A stretch of DNA of 17,508 bases from CAYLMG01 sp964568365 (GTDB lineage Bacteria > Planctomycetota > Phycisphaerae > Sedimentisphaerales > Anaerobacaceae). Positions 6,749 through 14,283 of the stretch are shown here, in pieces. Numbering within the stretch: position 1 is the first letter of the stretch; the number at the start of each line of letters is the position of its first letter. Under the pieces are notes generated by a model, which made no database searches, had not been told where the DNA came from, and was given only the letters and a program-made list of their open reading frames with translations. The stretch spans positions 1-17,508 of the forward strand of contig CAZMQF010000044.1 in assembly GCA_964568365.1 (NCBI GenBank), given 5' to 3'. The translations under genes and the position numbers were made by a program.

Positions 6749-8176
6749 GTGAAAGTGTTCTTGCGGAGAGTCGTCACAATAAGCAGGCAGGCGAGTGTTC
6801 ATCAGTTAGCCAAATCGGCAGCGAAAGAGGTGTTTGTTGCTGATGACCTTTCAGAAGCCTTGCAGATAACCCGGACAGTCAATCCTGATTTGGTTTTTTT
6901 CGACCACTATTATACAGCAGAAAAAGTTCGTAAATTTTTAGAAACGCCCGATAATAAATCGGCTCGAGTTCCTGTAGTTATAGTTTTTGATGGTGAAGGC
7001 GATACGGATTTATCGATCGAAGAATTCAGGCGGGCCGGTGTATTTGATTATTTGCGGTCAAGCAGTGACTACGGTCGTCTAAAACAAATCGTTGCACGCC
7101 TTAAACAGGAATCGGATAAAACGAGGGGTTCGGATGAAAACTTCTCATATTTTGCGGAAGATTATGCTGCCGATGCATCTATTGTCGGCCGAAGCGAAGC
7201 GGTCATCGAACAGCTTAAGATGATTAAACTTGTTGCTCAGAGCCGCTGCAACCCGGTTTTAATACTTGGTGAAACGGGAACGGGCAAGGAGCTTGCGGCC
7301 CGGGCGGTGCACAATCTGAGGTCACCGAAAGAGAGGTTTGTAGCATTGAATTGTGCGGCTTTGACAGCGAGTCTGCTTGAAAGTGAGCTATTCGGGCATA
7401 TGAAAGGCTCGTTTACGGGCGCTGACCGTGAGAAAATCGGGCTGTTAGAGATGGCCGGGACGGGCAGCGTGTTTTTAGATGAGATAAGCGAGATGCCGAC
7501 AGGACTGCAGGCTAAATTGCTGCGTGTTTTACAGGAGCGGGAATTTCGAAAAGTCGGCGGCGTGGAGACGATTCATTGCAAGGCTACGATAATCGCATCA
7601 AGTAATAAGGATTTGTACAAAGAGGTTGAGGCAAAAAGATTCAGAAGAGACCTTTATTACCGGCTGAATATATGTCCAATCCTGATAGAGCCGCTGAGGT
7701 CGCCGCGCAGAAGACAGGATATCCGAATTCTGGCAGAGTATTTTCTGAAGACGTCGAGTCTTTGCCCTGAAAAGCAAGGCAAGGTTACGGGGATAACCCA
7801 ATTGGCGATAGAGGCGCTTGAAAGACACGACTGGCCCGGCAATGTACGCGAGCTTTGCAATGTTATAGAGCGGGCTATACTGTTTGAAACTGCCGATAAA
7901 ATCGGTCTGAGCAGTATCGTGATTGATTCGGCTGATTCAGGAAGAGAGCATATAAGGGGTTTTTCTCTTGCAAAAGCTGAACGAGAGCTTATTGCACGGG
8001 CTCTGCAGGAGACAGGCTGGCAAAAAACGCAGGCGGCGACTCTACTGGGAATAAGCAGAGCAACTTTATATGCAAAAGTTGAGCAGTATAATATAAAAAA
8101 GGATTTAGACAGACAGAAAGATGCACAATCATATTACTCTGAGGAAGATTTACCCGAGGCGGTAGCGGTATCATAA
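6749..8176 (+). CDS. Sigma-54-dependent activator with degenerate receiver domain (flagellar regulator, FlgR/FlrC/FlbD type)
   Basis: This enhancer-binding protein (475 aa) would open sigma-54 promoters using ATP. Residues 1-120 resemble a response-regulator receiver: D52 (DLVFFD) sits where the phosphorylated Asp should be, but the first-strand acidic pair is missing (VVTISRQ) and the conserved Lys is replaced (DYLRSSS). The AAA+ domain spans about 144-375, with Walker A GETGTGKE at 174-181, sigma-54-contact loop GSFTGA at 220-225 (usual GAFTGA), Walker B VFLDEI at 241-246, Arg-finger region RFRRDLYYRL at 297-306 and WPGNVREL at 362-369. A Fis-type helix-turn-helix is at about 425-446 (KTQAATLLGISRATLYAKVE). 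It starts at GTG. It lies between two divergent blocks that each have a sigma-54 promoter, so it is the natural candidate for controlling both. The exact orthologue name is uncertain. Confidence 0.88.
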   Translation: MKVFLRRVVTISRQASVHQLAKSAAKEVFVADDLSEALQITRTVNPDLVFFDHYYTAEKVRKFLETPDNKSARVPVVIVFDGEGDTDLSIEEFRRAGVFDYLRSSSDYGRLKQIVARLKQESDKTRGSDENFSYFAEDYAADASIVGRSEAVIEQLKMIKLVAQSRCNPVLILGETGTGKELAARAVHNLRSPKERFVALNCAALTASLLESELFGHMKGSFTGADREKIGLLEMAGTGSVFLDEISEMPTGLQAKLLRVLQEREFRKVGGVETIHCKATIIASSNKDLYKEVEAKRFRRDLYYRLNICPILIEPLRSPRRRQDIRILAEYFLKTSSLCPEKQGKVTGITQLAIEALERHDWPGNVRELCNVIERAILFETADKIGLSSIVIDSADSGREHIRGFSLAKAERELIARALQETGWQKTQAATLLGISRATLYAKVEQYNIKKDLDRQKDAQSYYSEEDLPEAVAVS

Positions 8177-8281
8177 GATTCACAAATTTTGTGCTGTTTA
8201 AGGTTTAACTATCACCGGCGGGCAGTAAAGGGCGAGTCTGCGCATATAGCAATATCAAATCGAAGTAATAATATGAACCGG

Positions 8282-8326
8282 TTAATGTCGGAAAATCTAT
8301 CGATTCGTTTAGAATCACGACATTAA
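8282..8326. repeat. 9-bp inverted repeat, candidate enhancer (UAS) or stem-loop
   Basis: TTAATGTCG (8282-8290) and CGACATTAA (8318-8326) are perfect reverse complements 27 nt apart. Inside, GATTC (8302-8306) and GAATC (8312-8316) form a second short inverted repeat around GTTTA. It lies about 105-150 bp upstream of the rightward -24 element, the usual distance for a sigma-54 activator site. No T-run follows, so a terminator is unlikely. The arm core YGACATT also occurs twice in the other intergenic region. Confidence 0.55.
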
Positions 8327-8428
8327 GATTGAATTTCAAAGGAAGATACAATTATGTGTGTTCATTTTTTTGGGTGTTGTTTGCATCCAAAGCGGTTTGA
8401 GGCGGATGGAGGGCGGCTTTTCTTTAAT

Positions 8429-8445
8429 CTGGCACAATTATTGCT
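8429..8445 (+). promoter_or_regulatory. Sigma-54 (-24/-12) promoter for the TPR-fliLMN-flhA operon
   Basis: The plus strand reads CTGGCACAATTATTGCT, a full match to TGGCAC-N5-TTGCW: GG at 8431-8432 and GC at 8443-8444. Transcription would start near 8456, about 115 nt before the first ATG at 8572. No other promoter of this quality is visible further right, and the downstream genes are closely spaced, so it may drive the whole block. Confidence 0.88.
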
Positions 8446-8571
8446 GTTATTTTGTTTAAGTTGAGAACTGACTGTTTGCAGCAGGGCAAGAGAGGTATCT
8501 GTTCAAACACTTTTTTGTTTTTGGGTGATGATAGTTTTGTAAAAAGCAAGTTTTAGGGCGTGTAAAGAATA

Positions 8572-11055
8572 ATGGCCGAAGAAGAGCAGAAAGATACACG
8601 TGAGAACGATTCTGAAATTGTCGGCGGCAGCGAAACGTCAGAAGTTTCCCCGGAACAGGTCACCAACGATAAGAACAAGGTGGATAGGGCGCCGGAATCA
8701 GAGGAGGAATTGTACAAGGAGCTGCTGGGTGGTTTGCTGAATAATCCTCGTCGGTTTACGGCTTTGCAGAAGATACTCGTTTTGTTTATCGTTTTGGTAT
8801 CAGGGGCACTGGTGTATGTATTTTTAAGGTCTGCGCCGGTATCCGTTTCAGGATATGAGGAGCCGGCTGATACGGCCGGACAGCAGAGGCCTGAAGAATA
8901 TGCCGAGAAGGTCGAAACCGAGATTTACCCGGAGCACCTGTCGGATGAAAAAGAGGAAAGTGAATCAGTATTCTCTTTACAAGAGCCGCTTTCTCTGCAG
9001 GTTGCCCAGGATTTTTATAATCAGAAAAACTACGAGACGGCTTATGAGGCTTACAAGAGTCTTGGGCAAAGGCTTATCGTTGTGGGAAAAGAGGATGAAT
9101 TGCTCGCTGACTTTCTTCGGTTCAGGATGGCGGTATGTGCCGGTAAGAGGGGCTATTTTGATGAAGCCGTGCGTTTATACAAGAGCCTTTCCGGCAGCAA
9201 GTCCCCGGTAATAAAGGCATTTGCCAGCTACAACCGCAGCCTGTTAGAGTTGAGGAACAAACAGTACCTGAATGCAAGGAGCTGTGCGTACAAGTGTCTT
9301 GCTTTGATTGATGCGATTGAACTTGATAATGAGCTGTCTTTTGTGATTTATCGCAACTGTCATTTTATTGCTGCTCAGAGCCTGACGGAGAGGATTTTGC
9401 TGTTTACTGATAAGGATAATGAGGTTTGTGATGAATTGTGGCCTGGTGAGCTGGGAATCGAGCTGTTAGATAATTTAGATGAGCAGCAGGTTCGTTTTCT
9501 GTTGAACTCGGGGGCGGAATTATTGGCCAAAGGCCTGCTTTGCCCGCAGATTAAAGAGCATACGAAATTGGGCGAGCAGCAGCGACGGTGGTCTGTAGTA
9601 TGCTGCGGAGCCTCCATTGAGGAGCTGATGAGCAGATTTGCCTTGGGTTGCAGTTTTGACGTCAATTGGGAGCAGGCAGTAAAAGACGACCTGCAGTTGA
9701 AGACAGGCGGTGTCCGCAAAAGAGCGGTTAATCTTTATCTTCGAGAGGCGAGTGTAGAAAGAATTGCTACGACGGCAGCAGGCTGTGCCGGTTTGATGGC
9801 TGTTGTCGATGAGAAAGGCGATATAACGATATGTGACCCTTCGGATTACAAATCTGTTTCAGAGCATATATCTTTGTTAACCGACCAGGCTATCAGCCTT
9901 TGGCAGAGATTTTTGCTCAGATTCGGCGATGATGAGCGGATTGCAAATGTGCATTTTGCTCTGGCTTTACTAGAGAGTCAAAAAGGTAAATATGCCGAGG
10001 CATTGGCAGAGTATAAGCTGGTGACGAATAAGTTTTCCAGGTCGGCTCTGGCGCCATACGCATTATTGAATTCGAGTAGAATCAAGACCAATCTGAAAGA
10101 TTATTTAAGTGTGCGTGAGCTTTTGTGCCACCTTGTGGAGCAGTATCCGGATGCAGCGGTATCCGATGAAGCCTGTTTATATCTTGCCGATGCGACGATG
10201 AAAGCTGGTTTTATAGCTGAGGCGTTTCGAGATTACAAAAAGGTTTACAACCTTGGTTTTTCAAAAGAGTCGCGTGCGGCTGCCGCACTTGGTGCGGGCA
10301 GATGCGCTTACAGTCAAAAAGATTATGAGAGTGCTGCGGATTGGCTGAGAAGATATGTCGAAGACGTCAAGGGCAAGGCGAATAGAGAGCTTTACGATGC
10401 GTATTTTCTATTGGGCAGGGCCAATGTGGCTTTAGGCAGATATGAAAAGGCCGGCAAGGCTTTTGCTGCGTTGATGGGTGGTCAACTGTCATCTCAGCAA
10501 TACATACAGGCGGTTTCGGCTTTAGTGGATTCTTTCATTAAGCAGGAGCGTTTTATAGAGGCACTTGGAGTTCTGGAGAATGTTAAGAGCGGTCGGTTGT
10601 CACAGGTTGAAAATGTCGAGATGTTACTGCTCAAGAGCCGGGTTTTGCGGCAGATGGGTTTTGTTAACAAGGCAATAGCTTCACTTGGCGACAGGGCAGA
10701 GTATATTACCGAGCCGGAACTGAAAGCTCGTATATTATTTGAACTGGCCGGCTGCTATATAGAGGATGGTCGGCTGGAGCTTGCTCGCAGGAATCTGACC
10801 CAGATTCTTGTTCTCGTCGAACGCAGCAGTTTTTCAGATAAGGCTGCTGTTGAGCTGGCGGATGTGTGTCTGAGGATGGGCCAGGGTGCAAAAACGGTAG
10901 AGTTATGTACGAAGATTCTGGAGTTTGAGCCGGAAGAGCAGATAAAGAAAAAGGCACGGCTGCTGCTTGCAGAGGCCTACAAGCAGCAGAAAGAATACGA
11001 CAAGGCGGCATTGGCTCTTCTGGATGGTTTTAAGAAGAATATTGAAACTGAATAG
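8572..11055 (+). CDS. Membrane-anchored TPR protein with an STN/secretin-N-like segment, flagellar operon
   Basis: I do not recognise a named family. The 827-residue protein has an acidic N-terminus (1-50), one membrane helix at about 66-85 (QKILVLFIVLVSGALVYVFL) and a long domain after it, probably periplasmic. TPR-like helical pairs run about 140-330 (DFYNQKNYETAYEAYKSLG, YFDEAVRLYKSL) and 440-825 (LESQKGKYAEALAEYKLV, GRYEKAGKAFAALM, QKEYDKAALALL). Between them, residues about 343-424 look like a secretin/TonB short N-terminal (STN) fold: SIEELMSRFALGCSFDVNWE, then VNLYLREASVERIATTAAGC and ending VDEKGDITICDP. It is first behind a sigma-54 promoter and ahead of a second TPR gene, an activator and fliLMN. 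It may be an envelope scaffold for motor or ring assembly; that role is inference. GGCG at 8556-8560 is a possible weak ribosome site. Confidence 0.7.
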   Translation: MAEEEQKDTRENDSEIVGGSETSEVSPEQVTNDKNKVDRAPESEEELYKELLGGLLNNPRRFTALQKILVLFIVLVSGALVYVFLRSAPVSVSGYEEPADTAGQQRPEEYAEKVETEIYPEHLSDEKEESESVFSLQEPLSLQVAQDFYNQKNYETAYEAYKSLGQRLIVVGKEDELLADFLRFRMAVCAGKRGYFDEAVRLYKSLSGSKSPVIKAFASYNRSLLELRNKQYLNARSCAYKCLALIDAIELDNELSFVIYRNCHFIAAQSLTERILLFTDKDNEVCDELWPGELGIELLDNLDEQQVRFLLNSGAELLAKGLLCPQIKEHTKLGEQQRRWSVVCCGASIEELMSRFALGCSFDVNWEQAVKDDLQLKTGGVRKRAVNLYLREASVERIATTAAGCAGLMAVVDEKGDITICDPSDYKSVSEHISLLTDQAISLWQRFLLRFGDDERIANVHFALALLESQKGKYAEALAEYKLVTNKFSRSALAPYALLNSSRIKTNLKDYLSVRELLCHLVEQYPDAAVSDEACLYLADATMKAGFIAEAFRDYKKVYNLGFSKESRAAAALGAGRCAYSQKDYESAADWLRRYVEDVKGKANRELYDAYFLLGRANVALGRYEKAGKAFAALMGGQLSSQQYIQAVSALVDSFIKQERFIEALGVLENVKSGRLSQVENVEMLLLKSRVLRQMGFVNKAIASLGDRAEYITEPELKARILFELAGCYIEDGRLELARRNLTQILVLVERSSFSDKAAVELADVCLRMGQGAKTVELCTKILEFEPEEQIKKKARLLLAEAYKQQKEYDKAALALLDGFKKNIETE

Positions 11056-11075
11056 GATGATTTTCTGATAGTTAA

Positions 11076-12071
11076 ATGAGAGATAAAAAAGGTTTACAAA
11101 AAGGTTTGTGTCTGAATGCCGGAGATTTTTCGTTTTTGGCTTTTTGCTTTTTCGCTTTAATGCTGCTGGTCGGCAATGCTAATGCCTTGGGTTTATCCGG
11201 TGGTCTCGATGCGACGGAATTGCTTGAACCGTATTTAGAAGGAGATTGTAAGGATGTAAATTTTGTCGAATCAGCGGTAATGGAAGCTGGTATTGCTGAG
11301 CCGGTTGATGTGAAGTTGTCGGGTAAGATTGAGCCTGTCAGTGCCGATGTCGGCCTGTCCTTTGATGATAAATTATTTATGGTTAATCTGCTTTTCGAGG
11401 CTACAGGACAAAGCGAAGCGGCCAAACGTCAGATATTGCAGGACAGAATCACTTCGTTAGGACAGGATACTGATGAGGAGAGCAAAAATGAGCTTCGAAA
11501 AATGCTTGAGCAGATACGCTTAGTAGAGTTTAGAACAGCAGAAAAGTCCGCTGAGTCTGTCAAGGTAACTAAAAAAGTGATTGCTGACGACCCCAATGAG
11601 GCGAAGTCGGCACAACAGGGACTGGAAAAACAGGCTTCTGAGAAGTCACGGCCTCAAATAGAGCAATCCCGGCTGGAGGGGGTGCTAAGTGAGCAGACAT
11701 TGCAAATTTTTAATGATGTATCAGGGGACCTGAGTCAACTGGAAAATCCGGTCGAATTGGCGGAGATTTTATATCTTGGCGGCCGGCTGAAAGAGGCAGG
11801 GATTGTTTACCGGCAGGCGATTAGCCGGATAGACAGTGAGGGGGCTGATGCTTTCGGTGACAGGGCCTGGATTTTGTTTCAATTGGGCAATTGTCTTCGA
11901 GACGAAGATTTTGTTGAGGCCAGAAAGTTCTACAGGGAAGTGATTTCACGGTATCCGGAATGTCCCTGGGTGGATTTGGCGAAGGCTGAGGATGAGTTAC
12001 TCGGCTGGTTTGAGAGAGAAAACCTCAAAGTTCTGCTCGAAGATGGAATTGCAGCGGGAAAGACGGAATGA
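11076..12071 (+). CDS. Secreted TPR-containing protein of unknown function, flagellar operon
   Basis: The 331-residue protein has an N-terminal signal sequence with a hydrophobic core at about 19-33 and likely cleavage after NANA (residues 34-37), so it is probably periplasmic. Residues 95-150 are helical (KLFMVNLLFEATGQSEAAKR), a charged low-complexity linker runs about 150-200, and TPR-like repeats fill about 225-300 (AEILYLGGRLKEAGIVYRQA; FQLGNCLRDEDFVEARKFYR). The start is 20 nt after the upstream TPR gene with only a weak ribosome site, suggesting coupled expression. It may work with that membrane-bound TPR protein. No known family was recognised, and TPR folds do not predict a function. 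Confidence 0.65.
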   Translation: MRDKKGLQKGLCLNAGDFSFLAFCFFALMLLVGNANALGLSGGLDATELLEPYLEGDCKDVNFVESAVMEAGIAEPVDVKLSGKIEPVSADVGLSFDDKLFMVNLLFEATGQSEAAKRQILQDRITSLGQDTDEESKNELRKMLEQIRLVEFRTAEKSAESVKVTKKVIADDPNEAKSAQQGLEKQASEKSRPQIEQSRLEGVLSEQTLQIFNDVSGDLSQLENPVELAEILYLGGRLKEAGIVYRQAISRIDSEGADAFGDRAWILFQLGNCLRDEDFVEARKFYREVISRYPECPWVDLAKAEDELLGWFERENLKVLLEDGIAAGKTE

Positions 12072-12121
12072 GAATTTGTTGCAGAACCGAAGTGATAGTT
12101 TTTTGTGAAGGATAAATAGAC

Positions 12122-12125
12122 GGAG
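12122..12125 (+). promoter_or_regulatory. Ribosome binding site supporting GTG start at 12134
   Basis: GGAG at 12122-12125 is 8 nt before GTG at 12134, in the 62-bp gap after the secreted TPR gene. No sigma-54-type promoter is visible in that gap, so this gene probably relies on upstream transcription. Confidence 0.5.
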
Positions 12126-12133
12126 TTTTTTTA

Positions 12134-13642
12134 GTGACGAAAATTGAAAATAAAAACGACAGCGGGATTTACAGCAAAAACCAAAGTGCGGGTGTTCTGA
12201 TAGTTGGAGATGATTCCGAGCTGGCGGGATTTATACTTAAGATTCTGGCCAAGAAAGGGATTCACGGGGACCTTGCCGCAGAAAAGAGCTCTGCGGCGAA
12301 TTTTCTGGAGAAGAATGGTTACGGCCTTGTTTTTTTGAGTGAGCGAATAAGCCGCAGGCCGGGGACAGAGGCTGAAGTGCAGGTAAGCTTCGATTTGCTC
12401 GGTCAGATTCGGGCAGGTTCACCACAGATGCCGGTTATTATGACAGAGGCACGCAACGGATATATTGACAAGGTGAACAGCCGGATTGTTGGGCTTGCTG
12501 TTAAAGCTATTCAGTCGGGATGCTGTGATTTTTTGGTGCGGCCGACCGAGGGAGAAAAAGTTGAAAGATTGCTGGAGATGTACTTGCCCAGGCATAATGT
12601 TCACAGCTGCGCCTGGGCAGCAGAGGATGGGCATACTTTTTACACAATAGTCGGCCGAAGTTCGCGGATTTTGCAGACTGTGAATTTGGCCAGGCGGATG
12701 GCGCCGACTTCTGCGCCGGTTTTGATAAGCGGTGAAAGCGGGACGGGCAAGGAGCTGATATGTTATCTTATTCATAAGGAAAGTAACCGCTCTGAAGGGC
12801 CGCTGGTCAGGGTTAGTTGTGCGGCATTAACCGAGACGCTTATCGGGAGCGAGCTGTTCGGTCATGAAAAGGGTGCTTTTACCGGCGCATACACACAGCG
12901 CAAGGGGCGATTTGAGATGGCACACGGGGGGACATTGCTGCTGGATGAGATTACCGAGACGCCGGTCAAGTTTCAGTCGACGCTTTTGCGGGTTCTGGAG
13001 CAGCAGAATTTTGAGCGTGTCGGTGGCAGTGACAATGTCAAGGTTGATGTAAGGATAATCAGCACGACTAATAAGGATTTGGGTCAGCAGGTTCAGCAGG
13101 GCTGCTTCCGCGCGGACCTTTACTATCGGTTAAGCGGATTGAGGCTTGTTATCCCGCCGCTGAGGGAAAGAGTCGAGGATTTGGAGGAGCTTGTATGGCA
13201 TTTTGTCAATCTTTATGCCCATCAGGCGAAAAGGATTATTACCAGGCTTGACCCCGTGATGATGGATATTTTTGTCAATTACCACTGGCCGGGCAATGTA
13301 AGGCAACTGCGAAACGTGGTTCTTACATCCCTGATTCTTGGCAGCGGCAAGACTTTGTCTCTGGCAGATGTGTCATGGCTTTTTGACGAGCTTGAGCCGC
13401 TGGCTCAGGAGAAGGAAGGTGGATTGTCAGAGGGGCGGAGGTCTTTAGAGTCGGAGGCTGATAAATTGCCGCAGCTCGGCGGTGTGCCGCTGGTTAAGGT
13501 TGAGAGACAGGCGATTCTTGATACTTTGCGCAAGACGGCAGGCAACCAGACAAGAGCGGCAAAAATTTTAGGTATAAGCGACAGGACACTTCGAGAGAAG
13601 GTGCGCAAATACAGAGAGCAGAGCAGCCTTGCGGCTGTTTAA
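12134..13642 (+). CDS. Second sigma-54-dependent activator, receiver lacking the phospho-acceptor Asp
   Basis: A 502-residue enhancer-binding protein. Its receiver-like region (about 19-150) keeps the acidic pair (VLIVGDDSE, D26-D27), but the phosphorylation site is Ser (GLVFLSE, S69) and the conserved Lys is Arg (CDFLVRPT), with an insertion of roughly ten residues after S69. The AAA+ domain follows: Walker A GESGTGKE at 200-207, canonical GAFTGA at 247-252, Walker B LLLDEI at 268-273, Arg-finger region CFRADLYYRL at 324-333, WPGNVRQL at 385-392. A Fis-type helix-turn-helix is at about 470-493 (NQTRAAKILGISDRTLREKV). It is co-oriented with fliL, 56 bp downstream, inside the sigma-54-driven block, so it could reinforce its own operon. 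It differs from the activator at 6749 in receiver decay pattern and loop sequence. Confidence 0.88.
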   Translation: MTKIENKNDSGIYSKNQSAGVLIVGDDSELAGFILKILAKKGIHGDLAAEKSSAANFLEKNGYGLVFLSERISRRPGTEAEVQVSFDLLGQIRAGSPQMPVIMTEARNGYIDKVNSRIVGLAVKAIQSGCCDFLVRPTEGEKVERLLEMYLPRHNVHSCAWAAEDGHTFYTIVGRSSRILQTVNLARRMAPTSAPVLISGESGTGKELICYLIHKESNRSEGPLVRVSCAALTETLIGSELFGHEKGAFTGAYTQRKGRFEMAHGGTLLLDEITETPVKFQSTLLRVLEQQNFERVGGSDNVKVDVRIISTTNKDLGQQVQQGCFRADLYYRLSGLRLVIPPLRERVEDLEELVWHFVNLYAHQAKRIITRLDPVMMDIFVNYHWPGNVRQLRNVVLTSLILGSGKTLSLADVSWLFDELEPLAQEKEGGLSEGRRSLESEADKLPQLGGVPLVKVERQAILDTLRKTAGNQTRAAKILGISDRTLREKVRKYREQSSLAAV

Positions 13643-13698
13643 TGTAGTTTGTGTTTAATTAATGAAAGCAGGAAACAGAAGTACTGGGAAATTAGAAA

Positions 13699-14283
13699 AT
13701 GGCAGAAGCAGATGAGACAAAAAATGAAGAAAAAAAAGAGGACGAGCAGACCGGCAAGGAAGTCGAGCAGGCCGACAAGGCAGGTTTTATAGGCCGATTC
13801 TTGCCCTGGATAATAATGGCAGTTGTAATAGCGGTTTTCGCCGGCGGCGGTCTCGCACTCGGCAGACTCTTTGCCGGCTCTAAACAAACAGAGACGGCTC
13901 AGCAGGAGCAGGTAGAGTCTGTGGGAACAGCTGACCTGAAAAGCAGCAGTGGATCGCAAAAAAGCTGGTACTATGACCTGGACCCGGTTATCGCCAATCT
14001 TAATGAGCCATCAGTGACACGTTATGTTCGTGCAACACTGACTCTGGAGTTGAGCGGTACAGTTGACCCAGGAAAGGGTGGGAGTTTTATTGATGAGGAA
14101 AAGCCGATGCTTACCAACTGGCTGACAATCTACCTTGCCGGTCAAACCCTCGAAGATATACGCGGTGACAGAAATTTGAGACGTATCCAGGCGCAAATTC
14201 TTGATGCTTTTAATGAAAAGCTGTTTCCTGATTCGAAGCCTCAGATTAAAAGTATTCTGTTTAAGGAGTTCGCTGTGCAATGA
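13699..14283 (+). CDS. fliL: FliL, flagellar basal body/stator-associated protein
   Basis: FliL is an inner-membrane protein surrounding the stator and affecting torque. The 194-residue protein has a highly charged cytoplasmic N-terminus (1-28), a single membrane helix at about 34-56 (LPWIIMAVVIAVFAGGGLAL), a linker, and a C-terminal stomatin-like periplasmic domain from about 95: DPVIANLNEP, RYVRATLTLEL, then LRRIQAQILDAFNEKLFP near 154-171, all as in FliL. Its TGA overlaps the fliM ATG as ATGA (14280-14283), a coupled pair. fliL-fliM-fliN is a common arrangement. Confidence 0.9.
   Translation: MAEADETKNEEKKEDEQTGKEVEQADKAGFIGRFLPWIIMAVVIAVFAGGGLALGRLFAGSKQTETAQQEQVESVGTADLKSSSGSQKSWYYDLDPVIANLNEPSVTRYVRATLTLELSGTVDPGKGGSFIDEEKPMLTNWLTIYLAGQTLEDIRGDRNLRRIQAQILDAFNEKLFPDSKPQIKSILFKEFAVQ

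Larger units (their letters stand above)
8177..8571. other. Regulatory region upstream of the TPR/switch operon
   Basis: This 395-bp noncoding stretch holds a sigma-54-type promoter (8429-8445), a 9-bp inverted repeat (8282-8326) and an ACCGGTTAAT motif overlapping its left arm. A short palindrome CACAAATTTTGTG follows the activator stop, but its arms leave a single central base and no T-run follows, so I see no intrinsic terminator. A 36-codon ORF (8354-8464) has a fair ribosome site but overlaps the promoter. Confidence 0.6.

Noticed and set aside
8181..8193. Palindrome CACAAATTTTGTG just after the activator stop
   Set aside because: The arms leave a single central base and no T-run follows, so it does not form an intrinsic terminator. 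It is short and AT-rich.
8354..8464. 36-codon ORF with a fair ribosome site (AAAGGAAG)
   Set aside because: It spans the sigma-54 promoter at 8429-8445, has no recognisable protein pattern, and is short enough to arise by chance.
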